Part shown: piece by piece, positions 49,010 through 60,600 of the stretch
Layout: each line of letters opens with the position of its first letter
Position numbering within the stretch: the first letter of the stretch is position 1
Origin: Prunus persica
Lineage: Eukaryota > Streptophyta > Magnoliopsida > Rosales > Rosaceae
DNA: 64,000 bases
Direction: 5' to 3'
Assembly: GCF_000346465.2 (NCBI RefSeq)
Contig: NC_034010.1
Span: 20,738,335-20,802,334 of the forward strand
Notes under the pieces: generated by a model
The model's input: only the letters and a program-made list of their open reading frames with translations
Database searches by the model: none
Told to the model about the DNA's origin: nothing
Translations under genes and position numbers: made by a program

Positions 49010-49126
49010 GGCATCACATTCCCATTAGATTCAAAATTCCACAACTTTTTTTTCCCCCTCTATTGCATAGGCTTTTCAAAATTTGTTCAAACATTTCTTT
49101 AAGTTCTAGAGGAAGATCTACCGTAC

Positions 49127-50210
49127 CGTAGTCGCATCGTTAACATCCATCCCAAGTGCTTGATATCGCCAAGCAACTCCACCAGCTCCTCAGGGCCACT
49201 GTGATTAGCAACATCCCATTCGGTCACCGCCCGTTCTTTGGCGGCGACATCCTTTCACTGCTGCTGGACATAAAATCTCCAAACCCCATTGATATCCCAT
49301 CTGCCACCAGGTTTGCAAATCCAAGCACCAATACATCCACTACAAACACACAGTTGTAGATGCTAATTATTATAGTCACCTTGGGTGTCTACATTCATAA
49401 AAGCTCTACCACACTAAAAATATGTTGATTATTCTGACCTGGGTTTGTTTTCTGTATCCTTCTTTTGGGTTGTAAGATATATATATTATAGAACCAATAC
49501 AACTTCAAAGTTTATTCACCAAAAAAAATCCCAAATAACTTGGATCTCAACTAACATGTTAGCCGGTTCTGTTTATGCATTATGTACTTTGTACCAGTTT
49601 CTTGCTTCAATAAATTACATTGAGCCATAATATACAACTGTGCTAACATTAATTGCTATTTCAGCAGGCGTGAATTAGGCCAGTTGATCATAGCAATGTA
49701 TCTGTTCCCTTGCACCTAAGTTCGAGTCCCCATTCCGTTCGAGTCCCCATCCCATAGATTAGATTAATTTTGAGTAATTTTGATTATCACTTCTATTTTT
49801 AAAATAAAACAAAATTGCTCTCAGCATTATCAAACACAATGACAATTCAAACCGATCAAGATCAATGGCAATATAAAAAGCAAATTCTTCAGGTCATGAG
49901 AAATACATAAACCCAATACACATTTTCATTTTGAAGAAAACTTTTTAAGACCGAGGAAAAAAAAAAAGAAAACTATGATTTCTTTCCGGAGGAAATACGA
50001 CTAGCAGAGATAGAGGAAATGAGAGAGAAGCAAGTGACAATGGCATCAAGACCGGCATACAAAATGCTCTTAGCATACTCTCCTTTCCATGGCTTTTTTG
50101 GTCTGTCACTCTTCTTGCTAATATCACCTCCATTAATATTGTTGCTAATTTCTTCTCCATCTGCTATAATAATCTGCTTCGACTAGCCTACTATAAGCTG
50201 CATCAGCCAT
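49127..50210 (-). pseudogene. Decayed partial copy of the MEB-like VIT/CCC1 gene
   Basis: Homologues of exon 1 (50210-49987) and exon 2 (49339-49127) are present. Exon 3 is absent. Compared with the intact gene, exon 1 has indels near 50145-50175 that lead to a stop about 22 codons after the ATG. Its splice donor GTAAG has become GAAAG. Exon 2 has two single-base deletions (near 49246 and 49168). It cannot encode the transporter. The intact parent at 41734-43359 is 6.8 kb away in the same orientation. Confidence 0.88.
49660..49812 (+). mobile_element. Second copy of the SINE, carried by the duplication
   Basis: Orthologous to the SINE at 42830-42961, with the target repeat AATTGCTAT/AATTGCTCT still visible. 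It has an internal 21-bp duplication around the B box, so GTTCGAGTCCCCAT occurs twice. Confidence 0.72.
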
Positions 50211-52625
50211 TTTGTTTTTTCAAATTATTTTTGGGAGCCAATTTTCTACTATTTTACTGTTCCAAATATTTTTCACAGTTTCATGCATCAGCTGGGAAAA
50301 CCAAGATGAAGATGAAGTCAGCCAAAAAAACCCAAAACAAAAGAAGAAAATGAAAAAGAAAAGAGGGCGTGCCTTGTGCGTTGTCGTTGTGCACGTGCAA
50401 TGCAATTGGCTTGCCAGTTTGCCACTTGTATTACTTGATTGGTAGAGTGCCTCATTTCATGGCTAGGCCTCGGCTATCTTGTCTGCCTTAAAAAAAAAAT
50501 TAAGAACTGATTATTTGGTTTTAGAGAGTGCAAAATTGGACTGGAATGGAAACTTCGGCATGTCTACTTATCAAATGGGTATTATAAGTTTAGAATTATT
50601 CCAATTCTTTCTTTCTATGTGTTTACTAATTTGTGGGTATTAGAATGATTCTAATTCCTTACTTCTTATTTGTTTACTTACACATATGGAATACAAAATT
50701 ATGGGAGTTCTATGATAAAATTCATAATCAAATACCCTTCAAAACTAGGAATTATATCAATTAGGGGGAGTACTTGATATGATTCCAATTTTTTATTCTC
50801 AAATTCTTAAGTTCCTCGATTCATGACTTCTCTCATTCTTTATTAATAAACATGCCAATCGGAAATGGTCTTAGAGATTTCAAATTTTGAAATTATATAA
50901 ATTAATGTGTAATTCAAAATCTAAAAAGGCAAATAATTAAACTAGAATCGTAAAATATCTTAGATTTCTATAAGTTATTCAAACGTTAAAAAAGAAGAAA
51001 ATGAGTTTAATATTTTTAATTTTATTTTCAACAAACGTTTCATTGGATTATAAAGAAAACTAAAATATTATGGAAGAGGCATATGCCATATGCCACATAT
51101 ATGCTTTGGCATATACACTCTTCTCACATATATCATCAATGATCACGAGTTGTGTGAATAATGTTTTTTTATCAAACAGTCTAATCACTCAAGATATTCG
51201 TATTACTATACTATAATATAAGGAATTTATATTGTCATATTGTTAATCTAAACTGAACATTATATGTTGCTTGAATTTATATGCTCTCTTTTTGGTCATG
51301 TTGAGTTTTATATGTTATGCCTGCATTATGTATGGTTTGTTATTTATTCAAGTAATCGTTGTGTGAGTCAATGAGAACCAATTCTCTTCTCTTCCTCTTC
51401 TTCACCACGCAACCCAAACTGGGACCTGATGATGACCCAATTGACGGGGCAGCGAACTTGCAGTCAATACAATTATACAATACAACCAGAAAAGGAAAAA
51501 AACATATATTTTATTTATTTTATTAATTTCCTTACTTGTCGTTTCAGTCACATGCTGAGCAATAGTAACAGCTAATTTGTCGAGTTGGATACTTATGTAT
51601 AAAAATCTAAACTAAATCAATGGGATTATCTCAATTTACAACTATTTTCTCTATCAATAATTATCTTCATTAACATCATCAGCCTAAATAAAATATGTAA
51701 CCTCATTTCTTAGACATGAACTCTTATTTCCTTGCATTTAATACTTTAATGTTTCATGTATTTGTCTTCTAGAAATGAAGTAGTTGTGTTTTTAAAAATA
51801 AATAAAAAATAAATAAAAATTATTAGAATGATATAAATCATAAGTCATGTGCATATGCGGATTAGGCCAATTTACTAAGATAGTATACATATTCTTTGCA
51901 CCTGAGTTCAAACTTCATTCCGTACATTTGTATAGTTTAGAATATCATATGCTCTGCTTCAACCTACAAATTGGCACCGACGTGCCGTTTAACCTATTGG
52001 TAATGGGCCAAGTCTAGGTAGTCAGTTGAGTGGTCATTTTCTTAGGGGTTATTATATAACAATTTATACCAAATATCGAATTATGAGTGCAAGAAAGGGT
52101 CAACCCATTGACCCAGATATTTTCATGAATGTCGATCAATCTAGAATGAATATCTTTTTACAAAAAAAAATATCTGATATTCCAATTGGGTTTTGCCCTT
52201 TTTAGACTTTATCCCTTCCTTTACCATTGAGCAAGCTACAGTTTGGATTTTCTTTTACTAACAAAATTCACCTTTTTTGGGGTCATTAGCCTTTTGTGTG
52301 TGTAATTATAAGATTAAGCATCATTAAGGATAATCTAAAATTTAAACCATTATCTGATTAATGGTAATTTCTTGTCAGAATTGTGAAATACAGCTTCATA
52401 GTACAAAACATTCACATGAAGATTATAAAATTAAGGGACGGGGGGGTAATTGTTGGCTTACTAACACTGGACAAAAATACAAAGAATCAGAAAGAACGGA
52501 CGAAAGGTAAAAAAAATCAAAATGGAGGTGAAAAAAAAAAAAAAATCCTAGAGTTGTTATTTAACATAATTAACATTGCTGAACAGCTAATGATAAATAC
52601 GGAACCAATTGGAGCAGCTTATTTT
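50211..52625. other. Spacer with AT-rich repeats
   Basis: From 50211 to 51070 this is duplication unit 2. Beyond it are a short CATATGCC-type inverted cluster (51080-51115), a diverged SINE (51845-51965) and AT-rich DNA. No gene is supported. Confidence 0.5.
51845..51965 (+). mobile_element. Diverged SINE of the same family
   Basis: GGATTAGGCCAATTTACTAAG aligns with the 5' part of the 42830 element, and CACCTGAGTTCAAACTTCATTCC with its B-box region, followed by a matching TAGTTTAGA tail. It is much older than the other two copies. Confidence 0.55.
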
Positions 52626-55222
52626 TCAGACCAATTGACTCTTTTCTTCATCTTCTCCACCGTTTTCGAGTCGAATTCTTTCGTGTTCAGTTGAAGCTGG
52701 TTTTGAAATCTTGGGCATGGCAGATGAGTTTGAAACCCTCTGGTTTGGTTTATTTTCAGGCAAGAGCTTCAATGTGATTCCCATACCTATGAGCAGAAGT
52801 CCAGTCCCGTGCTCTTCAGTTAATGGCTTTGTGAATATCAAGTATGATAGCAGTAATGTGACTGCCTTTCTAGCCGTTGTGATCTGTGATTTAAAAAATA
52901 AAATAAAGTTCAATGAAAATAAGTAAAAGAATTTATATAACTCACATTGTACAATATGATTGTTCATCAATGTGCATGATATTTAATGTTACCTAGAACC
53001 AAGAAACAGGGCTCTTGCTTTCAGAAAATGCCAGTTGAAAATAAAGACTACATCTATACCATTAAATGTGATTTCAAGATATTTATAACAGGTTTTGGTA
53101 CCACATTGACATATCTCGGCCAAAATAGACCGGTGAGAAGAATGTACCATGGCTGTGGTAGCAGCACCAAAAAGCGCAATGAGGGAAAGGACGGAGACTT
53201 GGCCAATGAATGTGGCCATGGCTTCAAAGATTAACACGCCGTAGACATAGGGATGCTGCATAATACCAAAAGATTTTGTTAGAAAGTGTAAGGCTTGTGA
53301 GGCATGTGAGGCATGTACCATGGTGGAATATTAAGGAGTTTCCAATTGTAAGTTACCTGCCAACATGAATTCCATGCTTTGAATAATTCTCCTGTCAAAA
53401 GCATGGGTGGAATCAAGAAAGGCAGGCCAACTACTGTAGAGCAAAACAGCATCTCCATCTGTGGATAACGATAATAGAAAGCACAAAATTGTATGTGAAC
53501 AATTTTCGAATTAATGTTTAAAAACACACGCAAAAGAGAATTTAGGAAATGATTATCACCTGTGTGGTTTCAGGATTCATGGTAAATATTGCTTCTTGCA
53601 AATTACCCAAAAAGGAATCCATAACTAGAGCACCTGATACCATCAAAACACCAATCACACTGAAGTTGGGAGATGTTTGTGCATCCGCTAAGGTGAATAG
53701 GATCAAACCCACCACCAAAAGGACTGCAGAAACGTACTCGTGAGCCGGATACTTCCGTCTCAGACCTGGTATGAAGGCTCCCATTACCATTACAGGCAGA
53801 ACCTGAGATACCAAAATCATGAAGCTAACATGAGAAGAGCAGAGAAACTGTAAATGGCACTAGGAAATGCAGTCAATTCCGGTTTACAGTGTTAAGCAAC
53901 AAATTACAGAGCAAGTTCAAAATTGTATTACTCAAAAATAGTCAACTAGCTTTAAAGATGGCATTATTTACTTAGTTACTGAGAAAGAAACTCAAATCAA
54001 ACTCTTTAACTCTGCATATCTCATTCCCCCAAAAAGAAGAAGAAACTCAAACTGGTCACTCTAAACAAGCAAGTAATTGTTTTAGAAGCCTGTTTATGTA
54101 CAGTCAATTTGTATTCTAAAATGGCTGCTTTGGCTGCTTGAGCTGTAAAAAAGAATTACCATATTACTTTCAAGGGATTTGCTGTTTACCTTTGTTGATT
54201 TGAACATGAGCTGTGCAGGATAGTTGAGAAAAGCCAGGGAGCCTTTGGTAAGACCATGGGAACCCATAAGCACAGCAGATAGCTTCACGTAAGTCTTCCA
54301 TGGGTTCACCATTTGCTTGGTGGTGAAGCCTTGGAGGTAAATCAGAAAAAGATACACAAATCCTTGTACAAATGTGAAGTACCAACCATAGCTGGAACAA
54401 GGAATTTACAAAACACATAAACAAACAGGTACTAATCGAATGCCAAAATAAAAACAATACCAATATAATCCCCTTACCTGAATTGTAGCCTATTATACAC
54501 ATATTCCTGAAAATAAGGCAAAAATTAAGATCACTTAGCAATCTTAAAAATAAAAATTTCCAATTATCGATTGCTTTTGAGATACATTGTTCCAAAATTT
54601 AATACATTCCTGAACGTGCAATGGACGGTCCACATTTTTTTTTTAAAAACGCGGAATAAAACTAATTCCAAAATGATACTTTTGATTCCTCAAAAAGTAA
54701 ACGCATAAAAAAAATAAAACCCATTGGTCCCATAACCCAACAGAGGATTAAAGTTTCATTAGATATTTATTTGCTAAACTTTCTCAGCAACCAAACAGAG
54801 CTTAAAACAGAGGAAATATTATCAAACAAAAATCATGAATCTGCTCAGGAAAATAAAAAAGTTTCCTTGCTCAAGAGATAACGCTTGAACCTTTGCTTGG
54901 TAGCTACGACACTATACAGAAAAGGGGATAACCAAAGACAAAGAAATGACTCATTCGATCAATTTTCCCTAGAACCAAACAGAAAAAAGCCTTAAACCGC
55001 CGATTTTCCTTCATTTTCCAGGCGTCAGTTTTCTCGGCAACCAAACAGGCGCGGATTGCAAAAAATAAGAAACAAAAAGCAGAGTGAAATAAATACCTCG
55101 CAGATACCATTAACAAGGTAGCCAAAGAAGAACCCAGAAGAGCAAAAAAGGAATTGCTGCCATTTGGGTCTGTCAGAGAGCGAAATCCCAAAAAGAAACC
55201 GAGCTTGCTCTTCGTTCTTCAT
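52626..55222 (-). CDS. UTR2: UDP-galactose/UDP-glucose transporter (UTR2-like, SLC35B family)
   Basis: Seven exons: 55222-55097, 54506-54478, 54391-54190, 53802-53560, 53458-53357, 53255-53148 and 52883-52626, giving 355 aa, typical for nucleotide-sugar transporters. It is a multi-pass protein of the endomembrane system that exchanges UDP-sugars for UMP. Diagnostic blocks are [58 protein letters not shown] and the C-terminal [20 protein letters not shown] with KP typical of the SLC35 fold. The tail is polar and ends EEKSQLV, without a dilysine signal. Exon 2 is only 29 nt. The ATG at 55222 gives [12 protein letters not shown]; the frame runs three codons further upstream without an ATG. Confidence 0.92.
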
Positions 55223-57250
55223 CGCTTTCAATCGTTTTCTCAGAGACCCAACTGAGAACTGGGCTTATTGGGTATTGGGTACCCAACACAGAACTCAAAA
55301 TCAATGAGAAGGGGCCTTGAAAAATGGGGTATTTTGATCAAAAACCAATGCGAGAAGAATATATGAAATTCATTACAGTTGGTGGTGCACTTGCATGTTT
55401 GACCTTCCCAGCACAGAGAAAACGATGATTTTGTGTGTATATTTATAAGGAAAATGGTATCGGGTTGATTACGGTGACTATTTATTATTTACTTATAAAG
55501 CATGATGCCATATAAGGAAAAATCTAGAGAGAAAGAAGAGGGAGAGTCTTTTACAGACTCAGAGTAGGAGCTCTTTTATCAATTTATCGCACTCTTTTTG
55601 CCTCTTTGAGTTTGCAACCTGCCAGAATAAAGAGAGAGGTTTTACTCTGCTGCATATTTACAGAGCTTTATTAGAGGAAGGCTGGTTGGGCTGTAATCTG
55701 CTGCGGATGAGCTCATTGGTTCTTTCTGTATGCCTCTTTTTTCAATTAATCACAAAATGCAATAGATTCTCATAATATTATAGCTTTAGTGGTAAAACAA
55801 CCACCATTAAATTTCAATTGTATACAAACTTTATATTAGATTGGATTTTACATTCCTTAATTGACTAAGTAGTTATGATTTGACTGTATAATGACTCTAT
55901 AATGACTGAGTTGTTATGATTTGAAAAACAACCCTTTACAAATTATGATTTGTCATAATCATATTTCATACACGTCAACTTTTTATTATTTATAGAAGCG
56001 ATTATTCAAATAATTCTAGTGTACAAAAATGAGGATTGAACTCAGATGTAAAGAAACGATCACACTCCTTTGACAAATTGACATAATTTGCACCTACTTT
56101 ACTTTGAATTAAATACTCCAAAAGGTCAATGTCATTTGTAATCTTGCTTTTTCGTGGCATCTCGGATTGTAATTAATCTTATAAGATGGTTATAATATGC
56201 AAATCAAATACATTGTACATAATTATTATTTTTTATCTACAATTATTGATAATTGAAAAAAGCTTATGAGCAGGCCAACTTTTGGGATTTTGAAGAAACC
56301 CTGTTTTACCTAAAAGAAATAAAAAAATACGAATTTATGTAGCCATCCATGTACTTGAACCATCATGTTCATGAAGATCAAAGTCAATAAGTTTCGTGAT
56401 ACGCACAGTTCCATGACTTAGGACTTTGAACAATTGGATTAGATCCATATATAACGTTCAGTTTTTCCAACTACATGTGAGGGGTTCGGAATTGTTGTAC
56501 ATTAAATATGTGTTCAACAATCCATGTGATATACATATAGGGCAAAAGATATGCCCACAACAAAAACATGAGGCAAACGTTTCATGGTGACAACCATACC
56601 ATGCTTTTTCATAAACATAACATATATCTATGCTATCAGTCTTTTCCCATTTAGACGTTTAGAAGTTATTACCGTGTGAACGCTATTATAAATATGGTGA
56701 AAAACAATAAGGAGTTGTATAAAATACATGACATTTGCATGATAATAATGTATGGACATTCATATAGGAGAAAATATCTATACTATAATTATTGTTTAGT
56801 AAATAAAAATTAATTTAACTAACATAAAATAAATTCACACGTGTTCCTCTCATTTTCCACTACTTATTTGTCCTCTTCTTTCCTCTTATTTCTTCCACTA
56901 TAACGGTCTCCACATCCATGTAATATGGCATTTAACAATTATGAAAATGACATACCTAGTCTGAATTCGACCCGTTATCATCCCTAAAAGATATATAACT
57001 ATATGAGAAATTGACATTACCCCCTCATGATAATGTTCGTTTTAACCGAAAGAAGGCTCAATTTAAATGGCGTAATGTCAAAAATATTAATTTAGATGAC
57101 ATTATAAGGTAAAAAAAATTGTATGAACTATTACAATTCATGTATGAGAAGATTTGGAAGAAATAGATTTCAAATTATTCCTTGCATGTAGTTATAAATC
57201 TCATATAATTCTAATTTTTATAGCAAATTTAATCTCATTGTCAAATCTAA
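55223..57250. other. UTR2 5' flank and AT-rich spacer
   Basis: The leader and promoter of UTR2 occupy about 55223-55560, with TTTATAAGG-type AT elements. The remainder is AT-rich spacer with no supported frame. Confidence 0.45.
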
Positions 57251-57730
57251 TAGTGTGTTTATTAATCAAGAATTGCAATTCTCATCGGGAATTGAATTCC
57301 ACCTATAGAGGATTCCTGCATTTACTTCACATTAAGGAATTAAAAAGTAAGTGTGGCCCACACAAAATCAGGAATGCATTTGAGAAATTCAATTCTTGGA
57401 CGGGAGATGATATTCTAATTCCTAAAGAACTAATCCATTAGGAATTCATCTTTTTTACCCATTATATCCTCACACAATTTTCAAAATTCCAAATTTGTCA
57501 ACTGTTTGAATCCAACAATAAGAACATTTTAGTAATTAGCATCATTCATATCATATAGTAAATAACTTCAATAGGAATTTGGAGTCTAATTCTTCTGAAT
57601 CCATATGGTTTAGTAAACAACTTTAATAAGAATTCAGAATATAATTATCCTTAATTCAACTCCTCTTTAATTCAATTTCTCTTAATTCAATTACGAAGTA
57701 ATAATAATCCCATAATTCTTACTTTCAAAT
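57250..57730. repeat. Candidate MITE rich in GAATTC/AATTC words
   Basis: Repeated GAATT and AATTC words with a central GTGTGGCCCACAC palindrome resemble the interior of the MITE at 15899-16330. No clear terminal inverted repeat was found, so ends are approximate. Confidence 0.35.
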
Positions 57731-58493
57731 TCGAACCCAAAAAAAAAACAGAGGGCAGTGCGGATTCTGTGGATCCTCAAATGAAAAGCTGCGTGAGACA
57801 TTAAAGAGGGTCACGATTCTCTGAGGCTCTCTCGCTCCTCCTTCCTCTCCCAGCCAGCTCCTAACTTTTAATGTCCACTTCTCCTCTCACACTTCTCAAG
57901 CTTCCAATGACACGTTTTCCAGACCTAACCAGATGTCGTTTTAATATAACGCCTCCTAGATTGGATTTTATGCCACTTGGGACCTCTTCCTCCACCAAAT
58001 CATTTTGCGCCACGCGGCGAACTATATGACAAGCTTCAGCGTGAGCGTAAGTACAACGGGACAATAAACCGAGGTCCGGGACTCTTACATATACGACAGA
58101 TGACCGCAAGTCGCTGGAGACTCATCCAGCAGACACGTCAAGTCCCTAACGTCAAATTAGCCGACTGGGCTTAATTAATCCCTTCTCCTAGTCCATGGGG
58201 CACGTCACAATATGACTTAGGGTTAGGGATACTTTTAGTTTTTTGTTTTATTGGCTTTTTTCTTTAAGTATTTATATCACTTTACCTCTTTATTTTAGCA
58301 CCAAACCTTCTTGTAATAAAGTGAAGACTGGATAAGTGTCTTTTATTTTTATTTTTATTTTTTTAGTTAACGTTGGACGCCCAATTTTGAGGTCGATCAA
58401 CACTCTAATTATTAACGATTACAATACAAGTACAATTTAACCCAGCTACATTCCTAAAATTCAAATACAATGAACTAACATTTATATACTACA
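57731..58493. other. GC-richer island in AT-rich spacer
   Basis: Bases 57760-58200 are clearly richer in G and C than the flanks and include CCACGCGGCG and GACACGTC (an ACGT core). An 82-codon frame on the minus strand (57861-58109) has no recognised feature. It could be an old promoter or a TE fragment. Confidence 0.35.
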
Positions 58494-59120
58494 ATTTTTT
58501 TTTAAACAGAAAACATCGAAGATACGAGAAAAACTTTATTAATCATCAAATGAAAACTAGGGGATACTTAAAGCTTTACTGCTATTACAAGCATAAAAAA
58601 AGAAGACAATCGTGAATAATATTTGATGGCTTCTCGAACCATTCTACTCTAGAATCATAAGACAGTGGACTTCTTGCAAGGCGGTGTGCTACCTCATTAG
58701 CTTGACACCTAGTGAACAAAAAAGGGGAAGGGTATTGCTTGCCTCCTTTTATGGGATGAGATACTCCTTATTCCAGCAAATTACGATTTGACATATGTGC
58801 AAAAATAATTCATCAAAAGCACAAAAATAAAAATTTATGCACACATATCATACTGTTATTGGTAGAAATATAGAAATTCCTACTTACAAGGGAATGAGAG
58901 AAGTATTTTCCAAATAAGAATGGTCTTCATTTGTACGTGCAATAGCTGAGATAACTTGCAGACAATCCAGTCCCCTTCGAAAATCACTCTCTTGACAAGC
59001 CAAGAGATTGCGCAAACATCACAGCCTCTCTTTCCGCATAAGCTTCAGCGATGTCAGCCACCAAAACCTGCGGAATACGCACTAACGCAGCAGCCACAAA
59101 ATTGCCCATCTATATACTAC
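58494..59120 (-). mobile_element. 3' end of a LINE with RNase H-like fragment (broken)
   Basis: The minus strand reads a plant LINE RNase H (RVT_3-type) segment: AAALVRIPQVLVADIAEAYAE then, after an in-frame stop and about 200 bp of unmatched sequence, RCQANEVAHRLARSPLSYDS and a stop near 58585. It is followed by AATAAA and a poly(A) tract (T run at 58494-58502 on the plus strand). Stops and interruptions show it is dead. Confidence 0.7.
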
Positions 59121-60369
59121 AATCTTTCATTATTTGATTTCTTTGTTTAAAACGATAAATCTAAAATTCAAAAAATAATGTAACACATCTCCATTCGTAA
59201 AATTCAAATTCAAAGCGGCGAAGAACAAATAGAATTTGCTTAAAAAACCCGGTTAACGGGGTTATAATACAATGTAATTTTCCGTTTTCTAGTTTATGCA
59301 CAAGTACTCAACAATTATAGTATACTCTAAATTTTGTAGAAAAAAAAGTATAACAAAAGAAAAGGGTATGTGCATGTTTGCTTCTAGATAAGGAGACAAA
59401 TACAATTAGGAACTAGACAGAGACATAAGGGAATCTAATAGAATCAAAGTAGAACAATGTGCATTATTAATTTCTATGACCCCATTTTATGTGACATCTT
59501 TGTATTATTATGTGGTCGATTGTGGGGTAATTTTCTTGTCATTAATAATGGTATTTTTTTATATAAAAAAAATTATAAACATCGACAATAATAATGATAT
59601 TTTTTCATTCTTTTCGTTGTATTATGTCAATTGGTTATTGAATGAAATCCAATTATCTTCATTATAAAAAAGAAAAAGAAGAAAAAAAAGAAGGTATTCT
59701 AGTGTTATCACGAAAGAGTGCAAAGGGAAAATACCACACACCACTCAAAATAAGGCATAAATGTGAAGGATTCAATCAAACAAAACCTCACAATCAACAG
59801 AGGACAACTTGCAGAGCAATCTTTACATTTCCTCATTGAATGTCCAAGAATCTGTAATATATGAGGCAAATTAAGGTCAGGGCATGGGGCCAAAGGGGCC
59901 CTTAATTTTTGGGTCATCCACATTCCACTCCAACCATATGAAGAATGGGATATGTTAAAGCCGCCGCAAGAGCCAAAAGTGGTCCATTTGTTACATTTTT
60001 CATATCTTGCCTTGAAATGACATTTGCTTAAGAATGAGCATTTTTGGTACCCCATATAAATTGAAACTGCCAACGGGAAGAATTGTCGGTGAGGTGGGCA
60101 TGTGAGGCCCCCTCCTTGTGTGAATGTGAGTGAAACATGAGGATTTACTAATAGTTTTGGAGGAAGCTCAAGAAATGGGAGTTTATTTAGGGTTCTTGGT
60201 AAGACACTTTTACCTTGAGTTAGGGCAGTGTTGATTGGCTTACATTTATTTTAAAAAATTAGTATCTCTTTTATAGTGCTAGTAACATACTAATTGTTGG
60301 GTTTTTCTTCATTTTGTGATCCAAAACGTAAAATAAATAACAAATCTTATTCTTTTGTGTGTTCTTCTA
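59121..60369. other. Spacer
   Basis: AT-rich DNA. The 121-codon minus-strand frame at 59708-60073 has no recognisable motif or splice context. No gene is supported. Confidence 0.45.
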
Positions 60370-60600
60370 ATTTTTTTCTATACAGAAAATCAGTACATTA
60401 CAAACAGAAACTTCTTGGTCAAGTTGGCCTAAAGAGATCCAAATAGAAAGGGAAAGAGCAAGACATAAGCAGCTCATGCTCGTGGCCCAAACTAACAAGA
60501 GTGTCGGCAGTAAAGTTGGCCTCTCTAAACACATGTTTAACATTCACTTCCTCACATAAGGAGCTTAACAAACCAATTCTTATTATAGGTTATATTTATA
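60370..60600 (-). mobile_element. Second LINE 3' end with RNase H C-terminus
   Basis: The minus strand encodes EEVNVKHVFREANFTADTL, matching the H.V.REAN..AD.LA signature at the end of LINE-type RNase H domains, then SLGHEHE and a stop near 60427. A T run at 60371-60377 (plus strand) is the likely poly(A) end. Only the 3' part is present. Confidence 0.7.

Larger units (their letters stand above)
49010..51070. repeat. Segmental duplication unit 2
   Basis: Direct repeat of 42185-44285, starting at CATCACATTCCCATTAG within former intron 2 of the MEB-like gene. Exon 3 is not included. It carries the same SINE and AT-rich stretch, with many substitutions and small indels. Confidence 0.85.

Noticed and set aside
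57861..58109. 82-codon minus-strand frame in the GC-richer island
   Set aside because: There is no homology that I recognise and an open frame exists on the other strand too.
59708..60073. 121-codon minus-strand frame
   Set aside because: It has many Cys and Trp without a pattern, and no splice or promoter support. Chance is more likely.
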